A DNA stretch of 41,594 nucleotides from Chloroflexota bacterium. Its GTDB lineage: Bacteria; Chloroflexota; UBA6077; FW602-bin22; CADDYW01. Of the stretch, positions 7,890 through 16,300 are shown in pieces. The position numbers and the translations under genes are program-made. The notes under the pieces are model-generated. The model worked only from the letters and a program-made list of their open reading frames with translations, was not told where the DNA came from and made no database searches. How positions within the stretch are numbered: the first letter of the stretch is position 1; each line of letters opens with the position of its first letter. The stretch is taken from NCBI GenBank assembly GCA_019690095.1, contig JADGGD010000010.1, positions 1-41,594 on the forward strand, given 5' to 3'.

Positions 7890-9113
7890 CTAGGGTGCTT
7901 CTGGATCCGGCGCGTCGGTGCCGTCATAGCCGTAGAGGGCGCAGATCTCGGCGAACTGGCGTGCCAGCTCCTCGGCCAGCCGCTTCTGCTCCCAGATCGC
8001 CCGAAGCCGCACCTTCCGCCGCTCGTCGGGCAGGGCACCGAGCTCGGCCCGGAGGGCCGCACAGCGGGGCCAGAGGTCGCGCGGCACCGCATGGAGGAGC
8101 GGCTCCCAGGAGACGGCCGTGCGCTGGCGTTCGGTCTCTTCACCCGCCAGCCGGGCCATAATCCGCCGGACCGCATCGCGGTCGCCGCTCCGGGCCACCC
8201 GGGCGAGCGTCGCCGCCTCGCGGGCGGTCAGGTTGCGCCGGGCGATGAAGGACACGATCTCCTCCTGCTCCTCCGGGGGCAGGCTGGTGACCGGCCGGAG
8301 CTGTCCCTCGGTCAGCCCGAGGCCTGCCGCGCGCGCCGCCGGGCTCAGACGATTCAGGTACAACAGGTTGTAGTAGTGACGCTGGCTCAGGCCGGCCATC
8401 TCGCACACCCGCCGCCGCACCTCGGCCGCCACCTCGCGCTCCGCGGCCGAGGCCCCGCGCTCTGGCTGCTCGTCCTCATCGTCAGACGGCACTCGCCGAA
8501 TCAGCGCCTCGATCACCGAGGAATCGGCCGGGAGCCCGCGCTCATCGCGGACCTGCTGCTCCACCAGCCGGGCCAGGCGAAACAGCCAGCGCCCCTTCTC
8601 CAGCGCCGTCAGGTCCTGCCGCTGGAGGTTGACCACCAGCTGGCGCGCCACAGCACGTACATCCGAGGGCTCGTCGAGCAGGCGGGCCGGCACGCTCTCG
8701 CGCCCGGCCAGAATCGAGGCCAGGGCACGACGGTGCCCGTCGCGGATGATGAAGCGCCCGGCGATCGAGACAACCAGAAGCGGCTCGAGCACTCCCTCCG
8801 CGGCGATCGTCTTCGCCAGGTCGGCGATCCCCTGCAGAATGCCCCGATAATAGGGATGGCGGCCTGCTGCCTCTTTCAGCGCGGCAAGCAGGGCGGCTGG
8901 CCGAGCCTGCCCCGCCGCGATCAGATCGGCCAGGACCTCGTCCGGCACAATCTGCCGCGGCTGGTCGTCGAGCCAGAGCTCGGCGGTCGGGATCTCCACC
9001 AGGCGCTCGCCCGCCTCCGGGGACGCCGGAACGGCTGGGAAGAGTGCGTCCACATCGGCAGACCGGAGCAGACTGCGCTGACGGAAGCGCTTAGCCGGAT
9101 CGGCACGCCGCAT
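7890..9113 (-). CDS. ParB/RepB/Spo0J-family partition protein
   Basis: A 407-residue ParB-like protein. The nucleotide/CTP-binding core shows VEIPTAELWLDDQPR, GVLEPLLVV, the GHRR motif (residues 126-129) and VVNLQRQDLTALEKG (NLQR at 162-165). A HTH region follows around GLSQRHYYNLLYLNRL. There is an insertion of about 30 residues between the QPR box and IADLAKTIAAEG, and an acidic stretch (SDDEDEQPERG) before the HTH, both unusual against chromosomal Spo0J. The ATG at 9113 lies inside the parA reading frame with a 23-base overlap, so translation is likely coupled. With the upstream ParA it forms a partition cassette; a nucleoid-occlusion or regulatory role is an alternative. Confidence 0.85.
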   Translation of the reverse strand: MRRADPAKRFRQRSLLRSADVDALFPAVPASPEAGERLVEIPTAELWLDDQPRQIVPDEVLADLIAAGQARPAALLAALKEAAGRHPYYRGILQGIADLAKTIAAEGVLEPLLVVSIAGRFIIRDGHRRALASILAGRESVPARLLDEPSDVRAVARQLVVNLQRQDLTALEKGRWLFRLARLVEQQVRDERGLPADSSVIEALIRRVPSDDEDEQPERGASAAEREVAAEVRRRVCEMAGLSQRHYYNLLYLNRLSPAARAAGLGLTEGQLRPVTSLPPEEQEEIVSFIARRNLTAREAATLARVARSGDRDAVRRIMARLAGEETERQRTAVSWEPLLHAVPRDLWPRCAALRAELGALPDERRKVRLRAIWEQKRLAEELARQFAEICALYGYDGTDAPDPEAP

Positions 9114-10101
9114 CGAGCGCCTCCGCGATCTCTCGGTACGCCCGCGCTACATCGGCCGCCGGGCGGTAGCGGGTAAGGGGGATCCCACTGGCCGACGCCT
9201 CCTGCACGCGGATACTGCCCCGCACCTCCCCGAGGATCGGAACCCGTCCTCCGAGGGTGGCCCGCAGATCGTCGATCACCCCGCGGGTCAGGGTCGGGCG
9301 AGCATCAACCTTGGTGAGGATGACGCCCGCCACGCTGAGACCGGGATTGAGCCTGGTCCGCCGCACTCGCGCCACCGTCTGGAAGAGCAGGCCGACCCCG
9401 ACCGTCACCAGCGGCTCCGGCACAACCGGCACCAGGCAGGAATCGGCGCAGGTGAGGGCATTGATCGTCAGAAGCGAGAGCGATGGGGGACAGTCGATGA
9501 AGATCCAGTCGTAAGCGTCCACGATCGGTGCCAGGATCTCGCCGAGGACGTACTCCCGTCGCACCTGGTTGGGCAAGGTGACCTCGGCGGCCGAGAGGTG
9601 GATATTGCTGGGTACGAGCGCCAGCCGATCGTCGAGCGGCACGATCACTGCCGCGGGATCCATCGGCTCGTCCCCATCGAGGAATCGCGCGATGAGCGTG
9701 GCAATTGTCTGCTCCAGCTCGTCGGGGCGGAGGCCAAGGGAGGCAGTGAGCGAGGCCTGCGGGTCAAGGTCTACCAGCAGGACGCGGTCGCCCCGGTCGG
9801 CCAGGGCCGCGCCGAGGGCCTGGGCGGTGGTCGTCTTGCCGACCCCTCCCTTCTGGTTAGCGACAGCGATGATCCGGGCCCGGCGGCCGCCAGCCGGCGC
9901 CGGCGCGGGGGCCGATCGGTCAGCCGAGACTGGGGCATCGACAGCACTGGCGTCGGCCGGGCGGAGGTCGCTCAACCGGAGCCGGTAGCGATTGCCGAGG
10001 CGCAGGGCCGGGATCTTGCCCTCGCGGCACCAGCGCTGGAGCGTTTTCGGATGGACCTTGAGATAGCGCGCCGCCTCCTCGGCGGTGACGATCTCTTCCA
10101 C
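9091..10101 (-). CDS. ParA-family ATPase with fused N-terminal HTH
   Basis: 336 residues in two parts. Residues 1-48 are an excisionase/MerR-type winged HTH (VTAEEAARYLKVHPKTLQRW, then a KIPALRLGNRYR wing). A Pro/Ala-rich linker leads to a ParA/MinD deviant Walker ATPase: NQKGGVGKTTT at 82-92, DLDPQASLTASLG at 111-123 and the Walker B region WIFIDCPPSLSLL. ParA pulls or positions DNA bound by ParB. The fused HTH suggests that the protein also represses its own promoter, as plasmid ParA (type Ia) proteins do with a different HTH. The start is GTG at 10101 without a strong ribosome site. It overlaps parB by 23 bases. Confidence 0.9.
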   Translation of the reverse strand: MEEIVTAEEAARYLKVHPKTLQRWCREGKIPALRLGNRYRLRLSDLRPADASAVDAPVSADRSAPAPAPAGGRRARIIAVANQKGGVGKTTTAQALGAALADRGDRVLLVDLDPQASLTASLGLRPDELEQTIATLIARFLDGDEPMDPAAVIVPLDDRLALVPSNIHLSAAEVTLPNQVRREYVLGEILAPIVDAYDWIFIDCPPSLSLLTINALTCADSCLVPVVPEPLVTVGVGLLFQTVARVRRTRLNPGLSVAGVILTKVDARPTLTRGVIDDLRATLGGRVPILGEVRGSIRVQEASASGIPLTRYRPAADVARAYREIAEALDAACRSG

Positions 10102-10120
10102 GCGCTCACGTCACCATCGC

Positions 10121-10139
10121 GGGGAATCCGGGGGAATCC
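10121..10139 (-). repeat. Two GGGGAATCC direct repeats at the parA promoter
   Basis: GGGGAATCC occurs at 10121-10129 and again at 10131-10139, exactly 10 bases apart, so both copies face the same side of the helix. They lie between the parA -10 box and the GTG start, over the predicted transcription start. This is a natural place for an autorepressor, for example the HTH of ParA. Binding is not shown. Confidence 0.5.
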
Positions 10140-10145
10140 ACGGGT

Positions 10146-10174
10146 ATAGTAGCAAGCCGCGTCAGACCGGGCAA
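10146..10174 (-). promoter_or_regulatory. Promoter of the parA-parB operon
   Basis: On the minus strand TTGCCC (10174-10169), 17 bases, then TACTAT (10151-10146) with an extended TGC directly before the -10 box. Transcription would begin near 10140, giving a leader of about 40 bases to the GTG at 10101. Confidence 0.5.
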
Positions 10175-10217
10175 CGGCGCAGGCGTGCAAATTCCGTTAA
10201 GATCGGCCGCAGTGCGC

Positions 10218-10490
10218 TCAGGGCTCAGCACTGCAGGATAATTTGAAGCCGCAGTGGAGACAGCGAGCACCGCAGGCGTTCGGCATCGGCGCGCCGCAGG
10301 ACGGGCAGGGGGCCAGGCCGGCCCGCTCGACCTCACGGTCGGCCAGCGCGGGAAGCCGGGCACGCAGGGCGGACGGGAAGCACGCACAGCCGTCCTGGAT
10401 GGCCCACTGGCCTGCCGTTCCCTCGGCCCGGGTCACGCGCCCACAGGCCGGGCAGGCAACCTCGATCCGGAAGCGCAGGACACCGCTCAC
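10218..10490 (-). CDS. Small zinc-ribbon protein
   Basis: About 90 residues with paired cysteines typical of zinc ribbons: CPACGRV near the start, CPSCGAPMP in the middle, and CLHCGFKLSC at the end, with an extra CAC. I took the GTG at 10490, which follows GAGGAG closely; the open frame continues to 10628 but would run through both palindromes and a low-complexity stretch, so it is unlikely to be translated from there. It lies just upstream of parA on the same strand, with the palindromes behind its start. No enzyme domain is visible; it could be a DNA- or protein-binding adaptor. Short length makes the start uncertain. Confidence 0.6.
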   Translation of the reverse strand: MSGVLRFRIEVACPACGRVTRAEGTAGQWAIQDGCACFPSALRARLPALADREVERAGLAPCPSCGAPMPNACGARCLHCGFKLSCSAEP

Positions 10491-10554
10491 ACTCTCCTCT
10501 ACCGCCTCCCTCCAGGGAGGATGATACCACCCCCCGGCGCGGGACGGGAGGACT

Positions 10555-10580
10555 CCCGGTTGCACACGTGTGCAACCGGG
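10555..10580. repeat. Perfect 26-bp palindrome centred on CACGTG
   Basis: The sequence reads the same on both strands over 26 bases; its central 20 are GGTTGCACACGTGTGCAACC. The CACGTG core is shared with bacterial parS sites, though the flanks differ from the usual TTTCACGTGAAA. It lies about 450 bases upstream of parA and 65 bases upstream of the zinc-ribbon start. It might be a ParB site, an operator for the zinc-ribbon gene, or a hairpin ending the glycosyltransferase transcript (no T run follows on either strand). Confidence 0.6.
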
Positions 10581-10613
10581 GGCCTTCCCCGCGGCAGGCA
10601 GACCGGAGCCCGC

Positions 10614-10633
10614 TGCACACGTGTGCAACCGGG
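10614..10633. repeat. Second copy of the CACGTG palindrome
   Basis: TGCACACGTGTGCAACCGGG is an exact 20-base copy of 10561-10580, 53 bases on. The left arm is shorter, so the perfect palindrome here is 14 bases. A repeated palindrome with the same orientation of the flank is what a multi-copy protein-binding site would look like. Confidence 0.6.
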
Positions 10634-10654
10634 CCCCGGTCGCTCGGGGCTGGC

Positions 10655-12943
10655 TCAGGGCAGATCGATGACACCAACCTCGACCGCGTCGTCCCGGATT
10701 GGCACCGGGCCCGTCGCCGGCAGCCGCGCGCCAGTTGCCGCCTGGTAAAGCCCGACGAGCAGATGGTAGCGGCCCGGCGGCACGCCGGCCAGGGCGATGC
10801 GGTGCTGGTCGCGGACCACCTCGCCCGGATCCCAGAAGATCGTCGGGTAGCGGCCGTCACGAGGCGGACTGTCGTGCTGGGCAACAACCCGATCCCCCGG
10901 GCCGGCCAGGTGGACGAACACAGTGTACGACGCGGTCGGGGCAGCGAGGGCGCGCCAGTAGAGGGTGACATCGAGATGATCCACCCCGCGGGCGATGCCG
11001 ACGCCATCAAGGGCGATCGCCGTGCCGAAGCGGGCCCGGAGCGGGAGCGGCGGGGAGAAAGCCGCCGCCTCCGTGGGGAGAAGCTTCACCCGGCCCAACG
11101 CAACCCCGCTGATCGGGCGGCCATCCGCATCAACCGTCGGGATGGTCCGCCCGCCGAGTACTGTGGAATCGTACAGATTGAGCCACACCGTGGCGACCTG
11201 CCCCTCGGCGTGGCTCCAGCGCGGGTACAGCACGTAGCGGTCAGTGAGCACCGCACCGGGCGGCCAGGCGGCGGTGGGCGCACGGCCGGCCTGGGGCCAG
11301 CTCCGCGCACGTGCCAGTGGCCGCCCATCCTCGCCGACCAGGGTGACCGAGACTGCCCAGTTCTGCCGGACCGGCGCGGCGGCCCGCCAGGTGAGCTCGA
11401 CCGCGAGCGGCTCACCCGAGCGTGCCCGCGTCGGCTCAAGGTGTGCCCCCAGGAGCTCGATCGCGCCGCCGAAGCGGGCGATCGGCATCCCCATCCCTGT
11501 CGACGCGGGCGCGAAGGTCGGAGTGAAGCTCGGGGCAATGATCCGAGCGAGCACGAGGCCGTTGGCCGCGATCCCCCCTGCAGTCAGGAGAGCGGTGGTG
11601 AGCACTGTGCCCGTTAGGGGAAAGGGGCTGAGCCGCGGCATTCGCTGGAGGACCGGCCGGATCAGCTCGTCCCAGCCGACCGCGAGGAGAATGCCGATCG
11701 GTGCAACCGCCGGGAAGAGAAGCCGCCCCTGGTCGGCGGCGGCATTGAGAGCGACCCACTGAACCAGGCCGGCCAGGACGACCACTGGCCAGAGGGCGAG
11801 GAGCGCCAGCGCCAGAGCGCGCCCGGGCTCGCACCAGGCGCATCTCCCCGCAGCCAGCCGCCCGAGTGCCGCCGTCAGGCCGAGCGCGGCCAGGGCCGCC
11901 GCCGCATCGATCGCCCGGTCCACCGCAGGCGGCAGGAGGATGCTGGACCAGCCAAAGGCGCCCCAGTAGGTATCGCGAGCGCGCCAGAGCACTGCCAGGG
12001 CCGCGCGGGGATCGAGCGGCGACTGGCGGATCATGGTGGCGCTTGCCGCCAGCATGGCCCGCCAGCCGAGAGGATCGCCGTACAGGACCTGGTTCCGGGC
12101 GTACCACCAGCCCGCCACGATCGAGGCAGTGGCCGCCGCCCACGCACACGCACGCGCGCCGTCGCCGGGGCGGCCCGTGCGGGCCGCCCCGAGCAGAAAC
12201 CCGGCCGCGGCCAGGGCCGCCAGCGGCAGGGTGCTGGTCTTGGCGAGGAAAGCCAGGCCAAGGGCGGCGCCCAGAGCGATGCCCCCACGCGGTGTTCCCC
12301 CCCGGCACAGCCACCGCGCCAGGAGCCAGAGGACCGCCGTGGCCGCTGCAGCGGCGGCGCTGTCGTTGTTGATCACCCCGCAGATGAAGGCGAACTGCGG
12401 ATTGAATGCAACGACCGCCGCGCTCAGCAGGGCCACCGCGGGCCTCCCCGGAAGGACTTCACGCGCGGTGAGGAAGGTCAGGGCGACAGTGGCCGCGCCG
12501 AGTGCGACACCGACCAGCCGAACGAGATGGAGCCCGAGGACATCCCCCCGGTAGGGGAAGGCCTCCCGCACCGTGTGGGCGTACAGATTGCGATTGTCGG
12601 CCGGGCCGGGCGTCCGGCTGAACGAGACGAAGGGGTTGCTGTCGGCGAAGGTGGGCGCCAGGGCCGGCGCGGGCGAGAGGCGGAAGAGCAGGGCCCCCAG
12701 GGCATAGTACAGCGGCGGCTGGCTTCCCTCCTGTCCGACCGGAAAGTAGGCCGGTGGTTGCTGGACCGGCAGGCTGGCGTGCGTGGCCAGGAACCGTACC
12801 ATCGCCGCATGCGACGGCTCATCCGGTGCCTCCAGGAGCGGCACGATCACGCTGAAGGCACCGCTGACGAGCAGGAAGCCCAGGATGAGTGGCGCAAGCG
12901 CGAGCCCCGCACTCCCTCCCGGTCGTCGCACGGCCATCCTCAC
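10655..12943 (-). CDS. Membrane glycosyltransferase, GT39/PMT-like, with C-terminal soluble domain
   Basis: A 762-residue integral membrane protein. The first lumenal loop after helix 1 carries EAPDEPSHAAMVRFLATH, with the acidic pair typical of the catalytic loop of GT-C transferases that use a polyprenyl-phosphate sugar. Around ten further hydrophobic helices follow to about residue 460. The last 300 residues are a soluble, beta-rich part with two similar modules, each with an F-V-H-L-type strand (TVFVHLAGPGDRVVAQHDSPP), a WDPGEVVRDQH turn and a P-PGRYHLLVGLY strand. The GTG at 12943 overlaps the stop of the upstream paralogue (GTGA); an ATG at 12937 is also possible. Likely role: glycosylation of a surface protein, lipid or polymer; acceptor unknown. 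Confidence 0.75.
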   Translation of the reverse strand: MRMAVRRPGGSAGLALAPLILGFLLVSGAFSVIVPLLEAPDEPSHAAMVRFLATHASLPVQQPPAYFPVGQEGSQPPLYYALGALLFRLSPAPALAPTFADSNPFVSFSRTPGPADNRNLYAHTVREAFPYRGDVLGLHLVRLVGVALGAATVALTFLTAREVLPGRPAVALLSAAVVAFNPQFAFICGVINNDSAAAAAATAVLWLLARWLCRGGTPRGGIALGAALGLAFLAKTSTLPLAALAAAGFLLGAARTGRPGDGARACAWAAATASIVAGWWYARNQVLYGDPLGWRAMLAASATMIRQSPLDPRAALAVLWRARDTYWGAFGWSSILLPPAVDRAIDAAAALAALGLTAALGRLAAGRCAWCEPGRALALALLALWPVVVLAGLVQWVALNAAADQGRLLFPAVAPIGILLAVGWDELIRPVLQRMPRLSPFPLTGTVLTTALLTAGGIAANGLVLARIIAPSFTPTFAPASTGMGMPIARFGGAIELLGAHLEPTRARSGEPLAVELTWRAAAPVRQNWAVSVTLVGEDGRPLARARSWPQAGRAPTAAWPPGAVLTDRYVLYPRWSHAEGQVATVWLNLYDSTVLGGRTIPTVDADGRPISGVALGRVKLLPTEAAAFSPPLPLRARFGTAIALDGVGIARGVDHLDVTLYWRALAAPTASYTVFVHLAGPGDRVVAQHDSPPRDGRYPTIFWDPGEVVRDQHRIALAGVPPGRYHLLVGLYQAATGARLPATGPVPIRDDAVEVGVIDLP

Positions 12944-15447
12944 CGCGCCGGGCGCGGCGGCACCCGCACGTCGCCGAGGGCGAGCGCTGTTGTCGGACCC
13001 GCGGGCAGGCGTCGACCGTCCGGAAGGGTGTAGAGGCCGACCTCGAGACGGTAGGTGCCGGGCGAGATATCGCGGAGGGCAATCGCGTGGGTATCGAGAA
13101 CCTGGTCGCCGGACTCCCAGGTCGAGGTCGGGAACTGGCCGCTCCGCGGCTGGCGGTCGTCCTGCGCCGCCAGATGTCCATTCGGGCCGATCAGGTGGAC
13201 GAAGACAGTGTAGTCAGCCGGCGGCGGCGCGACGGCACGCCAGAGAAGCAAGACCTCCAGCCGGTCGGCGCTCTGGTCGACCCGCCAGCCCTCAAGACGG
13301 ATCACTCCTCCGAAGACTGCTCCGAGCGGCGTGAGCGGCCCGACAGTCGGCGTCGGTGGCGGCACCGCCGTCGGGCCAACCCGGATGCTCGTCGGCCCGA
13401 TCCGCCCGTCCGCGCCGATCACCCGCAGGGGAACAATCGCCGGCCGTCGATAGCGGCCGATGTCGAGCCAGTACCGCCCTGGCGGCAACTGGCGCGGAAT
13501 CTCCATGGCGAAGCGATTCAGGAGCCAGGCACCGCGAATCCAAGTAGCGGTCGGCAGGGGGGCAAGGTCAGCACCGGCCTGGACGTGCCCGCGGTCGTCG
13601 ACCAGATGGACGAAGATTGATTCCGCAGAGGGCTCCGGCGGCGGCCGACCGATCTGCCAGAGGACATCGATTTCGGCCCGGGCGCCGGGGTGGAGCTGGC
13701 GCGGTGCAGCATAGGCCGTGATGATCGAGCCGTCCTCCAGGCGTGCGCTGGTCGTGCGCCAGCCGCTCGGCAGGCGCGCGCCGGGCGCCGTCGCGGCAAG
13801 GCGGAGGTAGCCCCCGGGGAGCGCCGGACCGGTCGGGCGCGGCCCGGACGGCCACGCCAGGCGCGCGAGAAGTGGCGAGATGTCCGCCGCGGTGTCCGGC
13901 GCGGCGAAGTAGACCGCCGCGCCGCGAGCCGGGAAGGGGATCGTCTCATCGGCATCCACGTACTGGAGCGGTGCTCCCCGCGCCAGCGAGGCGATGACCG
14001 TCGGCGTAGTATCGACCCCGACGAGATCGCCGTCGGAGAGGATGTAGACCGGCGCGCGGCCACGTGCCTCGGCCGCGGCACGCTCAGCGGCGATCATGGA
14101 AGCGCCCAGGGGAACCCCAACGAAGGTTCCGGTCGGGTGCAGGGCAATGAAGGCGAGGAAGACCCGAAACGCCCGGAGCTGGATACTCGCCGCGGCAAGG
14201 GCAAGCACGGCGGCAATCGCGCCGCGGGCGGTCGCCGCACTCGCCGCGAGCCGCTGCACGCCAGCAGCGACCCACCGCGCCCCGTGCGGCAGGCGGTCGC
14301 GCGGGCGGATGAGCCGCCTCAACGCACCGATCCGCCCGATCAGTCCATCCAGGCCCATGGCAGTGAAGAGGAACTGGACCGGCATCGTCGGGAGGAAGTG
14401 ATGAACGTACACCGGCACCGGCCGGTCGAGTGCGGCCAGGGCCGGTGCCAGCCACCAGAGCAGGAGAATGGCGCTCTCGGTCAGGACCGGGCGCCGTGCG
14501 GCACGCCACTGGCGGAGGGTCCGTGCCGCCGCGGCCAGCGCGCCGAGGAGCAGGAGCCCCTGCAGGAGAGGACCGAGCAGGTTCGTCGCACTCACCGCGG
14601 CCACAGCCGCGCCGTTCGGTCCGGCCAGAACCTGAAAGGCGTCCGGCCGAACGAGCTGGATGATGTAGCCGAGCGGAGTGAGATCGAAGACGCGCCGTGC
14701 ACCACCAGCCCCCACCAGGTCGGCGGCGATCGTTCGGAAGCTTCCGATCAGGAGAGCGATTCCCCCCAGGGGAACGAGCAGGCCCGCCAGTGAGGTCGCC
14801 AGGGCACGTCCCCGCCGCGTTGTCGGAACGGCCAGCTGGACGAGCGCAGGCACGATAAGCTCTGGCCAGGCGCTCAGGTTGAGCGCCCCCATAAGCCCGA
14901 CGGCCAGCCAGCTCCATCCCAGGCCTGTCTGGCTTCCCGGCGCAACGGCGCGCAGGAGGCCCCACAGCGCGATTACCGCCAGGGGCGCCAGCAGGTCGTT
15001 GGGCCAGATCTTCCGCGAGAAGACGATTGCCCAGGAGCCGCCCGCAAGGAGCAGGGCCGCAACCAGGGCCGGGCGGTCTCCCACGGCACGGCGGAAGGCT
15101 AGATAGGAGAGGCCGGCCCCAACGGCGTTCGCCAGACCGATCGCCTGCACGACCCGCTGCGGATCACCCCCGATCCAGAGGAGAACGGCGACAAGGTAGT
15201 AGAACAGGGGAGCCTGGGCGGCGCCAGCGAGCGAGCTTCCCTGCCCGACCAGCGGCAGGGAGAGCCCGCGCAAAATTGCCAGCCCGTTGAGCACGGCGAG
15301 CGCTTCGTCGAGCTTGTATTCGGTCAGGTCCGGGCGAGCGAGCCGAGGAATTGCCGCCAGAATGGTGATCGCCCCCACCGCCCCCCAGGTGCGCACACGC
15401 GCCGGGAGGGCCCACGGCCGGACGCTCGAGCGTGCCACAGTGCTCAC
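12940..15447 (-). CDS. Membrane glycosyltransferase, GT39/PMT-like (paralogue)
   Basis: About 835 residues. After the first helix the loop has RLARPDLTEYKLDEALAVLNG, the acidic catalytic-loop pattern of GT-C enzymes, and then many transmembrane helices up to about residue 450. The C-terminal half is soluble and ends with the same module as the downstream gene (YTVFVHLIGPNGHLAAQDDRQP, then SPGTYRLEVGLYTLPDGRRLP), so the two genes are tandem paralogues. I chose the GTG at 15447, with GGAGG 9 bases upstream. The longer frame to 15516 would overlap the usp gene and has no ribosome site. Translation is coupled to the next gene through a 4-base overlap. Acceptor and donor are unknown. Confidence 0.75.
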   Translation of the reverse strand: MSTVARSSVRPWALPARVRTWGAVGAITILAAIPRLARPDLTEYKLDEALAVLNGLAILRGLSLPLVGQGSSLAGAAQAPLFYYLVAVLLWIGGDPQRVVQAIGLANAVGAGLSYLAFRRAVGDRPALVAALLLAGGSWAIVFSRKIWPNDLLAPLAVIALWGLLRAVAPGSQTGLGWSWLAVGLMGALNLSAWPELIVPALVQLAVPTTRRGRALATSLAGLLVPLGGIALLIGSFRTIAADLVGAGGARRVFDLTPLGYIIQLVRPDAFQVLAGPNGAAVAAVSATNLLGPLLQGLLLLGALAAAARTLRQWRAARRPVLTESAILLLWWLAPALAALDRPVPVYVHHFLPTMPVQFLFTAMGLDGLIGRIGALRRLIRPRDRLPHGARWVAAGVQRLAASAATARGAIAAVLALAAASIQLRAFRVFLAFIALHPTGTFVGVPLGASMIAAERAAAEARGRAPVYILSDGDLVGVDTTPTVIASLARGAPLQYVDADETIPFPARGAAVYFAAPDTAADISPLLARLAWPSGPRPTGPALPGGYLRLAATAPGARLPSGWRTTSARLEDGSIITAYAAPRQLHPGARAEIDVLWQIGRPPPEPSAESIFVHLVDDRGHVQAGADLAPLPTATWIRGAWLLNRFAMEIPRQLPPGRYWLDIGRYRRPAIVPLRVIGADGRIGPTSIRVGPTAVPPPTPTVGPLTPLGAVFGGVIRLEGWRVDQSADRLEVLLLWRAVAPPPADYTVFVHLIGPNGHLAAQDDRQPRSGQFPTSTWESGDQVLDTHAIALRDISPGTYRLEVGLYTLPDGRRLPAGPTTALALGDVRVPPRPAR

Positions 15448-15490
15448 GACCGACCGCCTCCAGATACGGGGCGGTCCACGTCCGGGCGCG

Positions 15491-15949
15491 TCATCCCGCT
15501 GTGTCCCGAGGGGCACGGACCAGAAGGACCGGCACCGACGCCTGCCGTGCTACTCCCTCGGCCACGCTCCCGAGCACGAGCCGCTCCAGGCCGTGGCGCC
15601 CGTGGGTTCCCATGACGATGAGATCCGCTCCCCATCGCTCTGCTTCCTCGACAATCTCACGACTGATCCGGTGCTCGCGCCCCCGCACGACGGCCGTTTC
15701 GACTGCGACCCCTCGTCGGCGCGCCAGCTCCGCGGCCGCGTCGAGCTCCCGGCGTACCTCGGTGATGATCGCCTGCTCGACCGGACCGGTCTCGACTGCC
15801 GACGCCGAGACCCGGTAGAGGATCCCCAGATCGACCACCTCGATGATCCGCAGGCGGGCCTTCTGTTCGCCGGCCAGGTCAATCGCCCGCTCAAGCGCCA
15901 GGCGCGCGGTCGGGCTTCCATCGATCGGAACGAGAATGCGCTGGAACAC
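15491..15949 (-). CDS. Universal stress protein (UspA family)
   Basis: About 152 residues with the single-domain UspA fold. It begins VFQRILVPIDGSPTARLALERA, and near the C-terminus has LIVMGTHGRHGLERLVLGSVAEGVARQASVPVLLVR. This contains the G-x2-G-x9-G(S/T)-like ATP-binding loop of the ATP-binding subfamily (GTHGRHG...GS). I start it at the GTG at 15949, preceded by GGGGGGA; the frame runs on to 15997 but those residues are not part of the fold. The stop lies 43 bases before the glycosyltransferase start, so it is probably the first gene of that operon. Cytoplasmic; role in stress is by family only. Confidence 0.85.
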   Translation of the reverse strand: MFQRILVPIDGSPTARLALERAIDLAGEQKARLRIIEVVDLGILYRVSASAVETGPVEQAIITEVRRELDAAAELARRRGVAVETAVVRGREHRISREIVEEAERWGADLIVMGTHGRHGLERLVLGSVAEGVARQASVPVLLVRAPRDTAG

Positions 15950-16300
15950 GCTTCCCCCCACTCCGACGGGGGCGCGCTGGCTCTGCCGTCGGCCCATTGG
16001 CTATAGTATAGTCGAGGAGGAGGGAGGAGGCCGTCGGGCCAGCCGCGCCTGGTCTGATGGCCGCACGCAGCGAGATCGCGCCTCCTGGCCCGGTGCCATG
16101 CCTCCTCAGCTGCCGTTCGACGCGCCGCACGGCTCCGGGCGGCCGGGTGCGGCGAACGGGGGGAGGCGGTCTGGCAGTGGACGACCCCAATCTGGCACGG
16201 CGGCGAGGACAGCCGCCGGTTCTTCAGCCATGCGCCGTGCGGCACGCCGCCCAAAGGCGGGAGAGAACGGCACGGAGAAACGGCGAGGAGGGAAAGCTCC
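15950..16300. other. Intergenic region between usp and glpX
   Basis: This 351-base gap between divergent genes holds no convincing reading frame. Near 16001-16013 is an AT-rich CTATAGTATAGTC that offers -10-like boxes on both strands, without good -35 partners. GAGGAGG-type purine runs follow at about 16014-16030. A short CCGCC-CAAA-GGCGG hairpin lies near 16247-16260, about 40 bases before the glpX start. It probably contains the promoters of both genes. Confidence 0.4.

Noticed and set aside
10555-10633. Tandem intrinsic terminators for the glycosyltransferase genes
   Set aside because: The palindromes fold as hairpins but no T run follows either one on either strand. I kept a protein-binding site as the better reading, without excluding termination.
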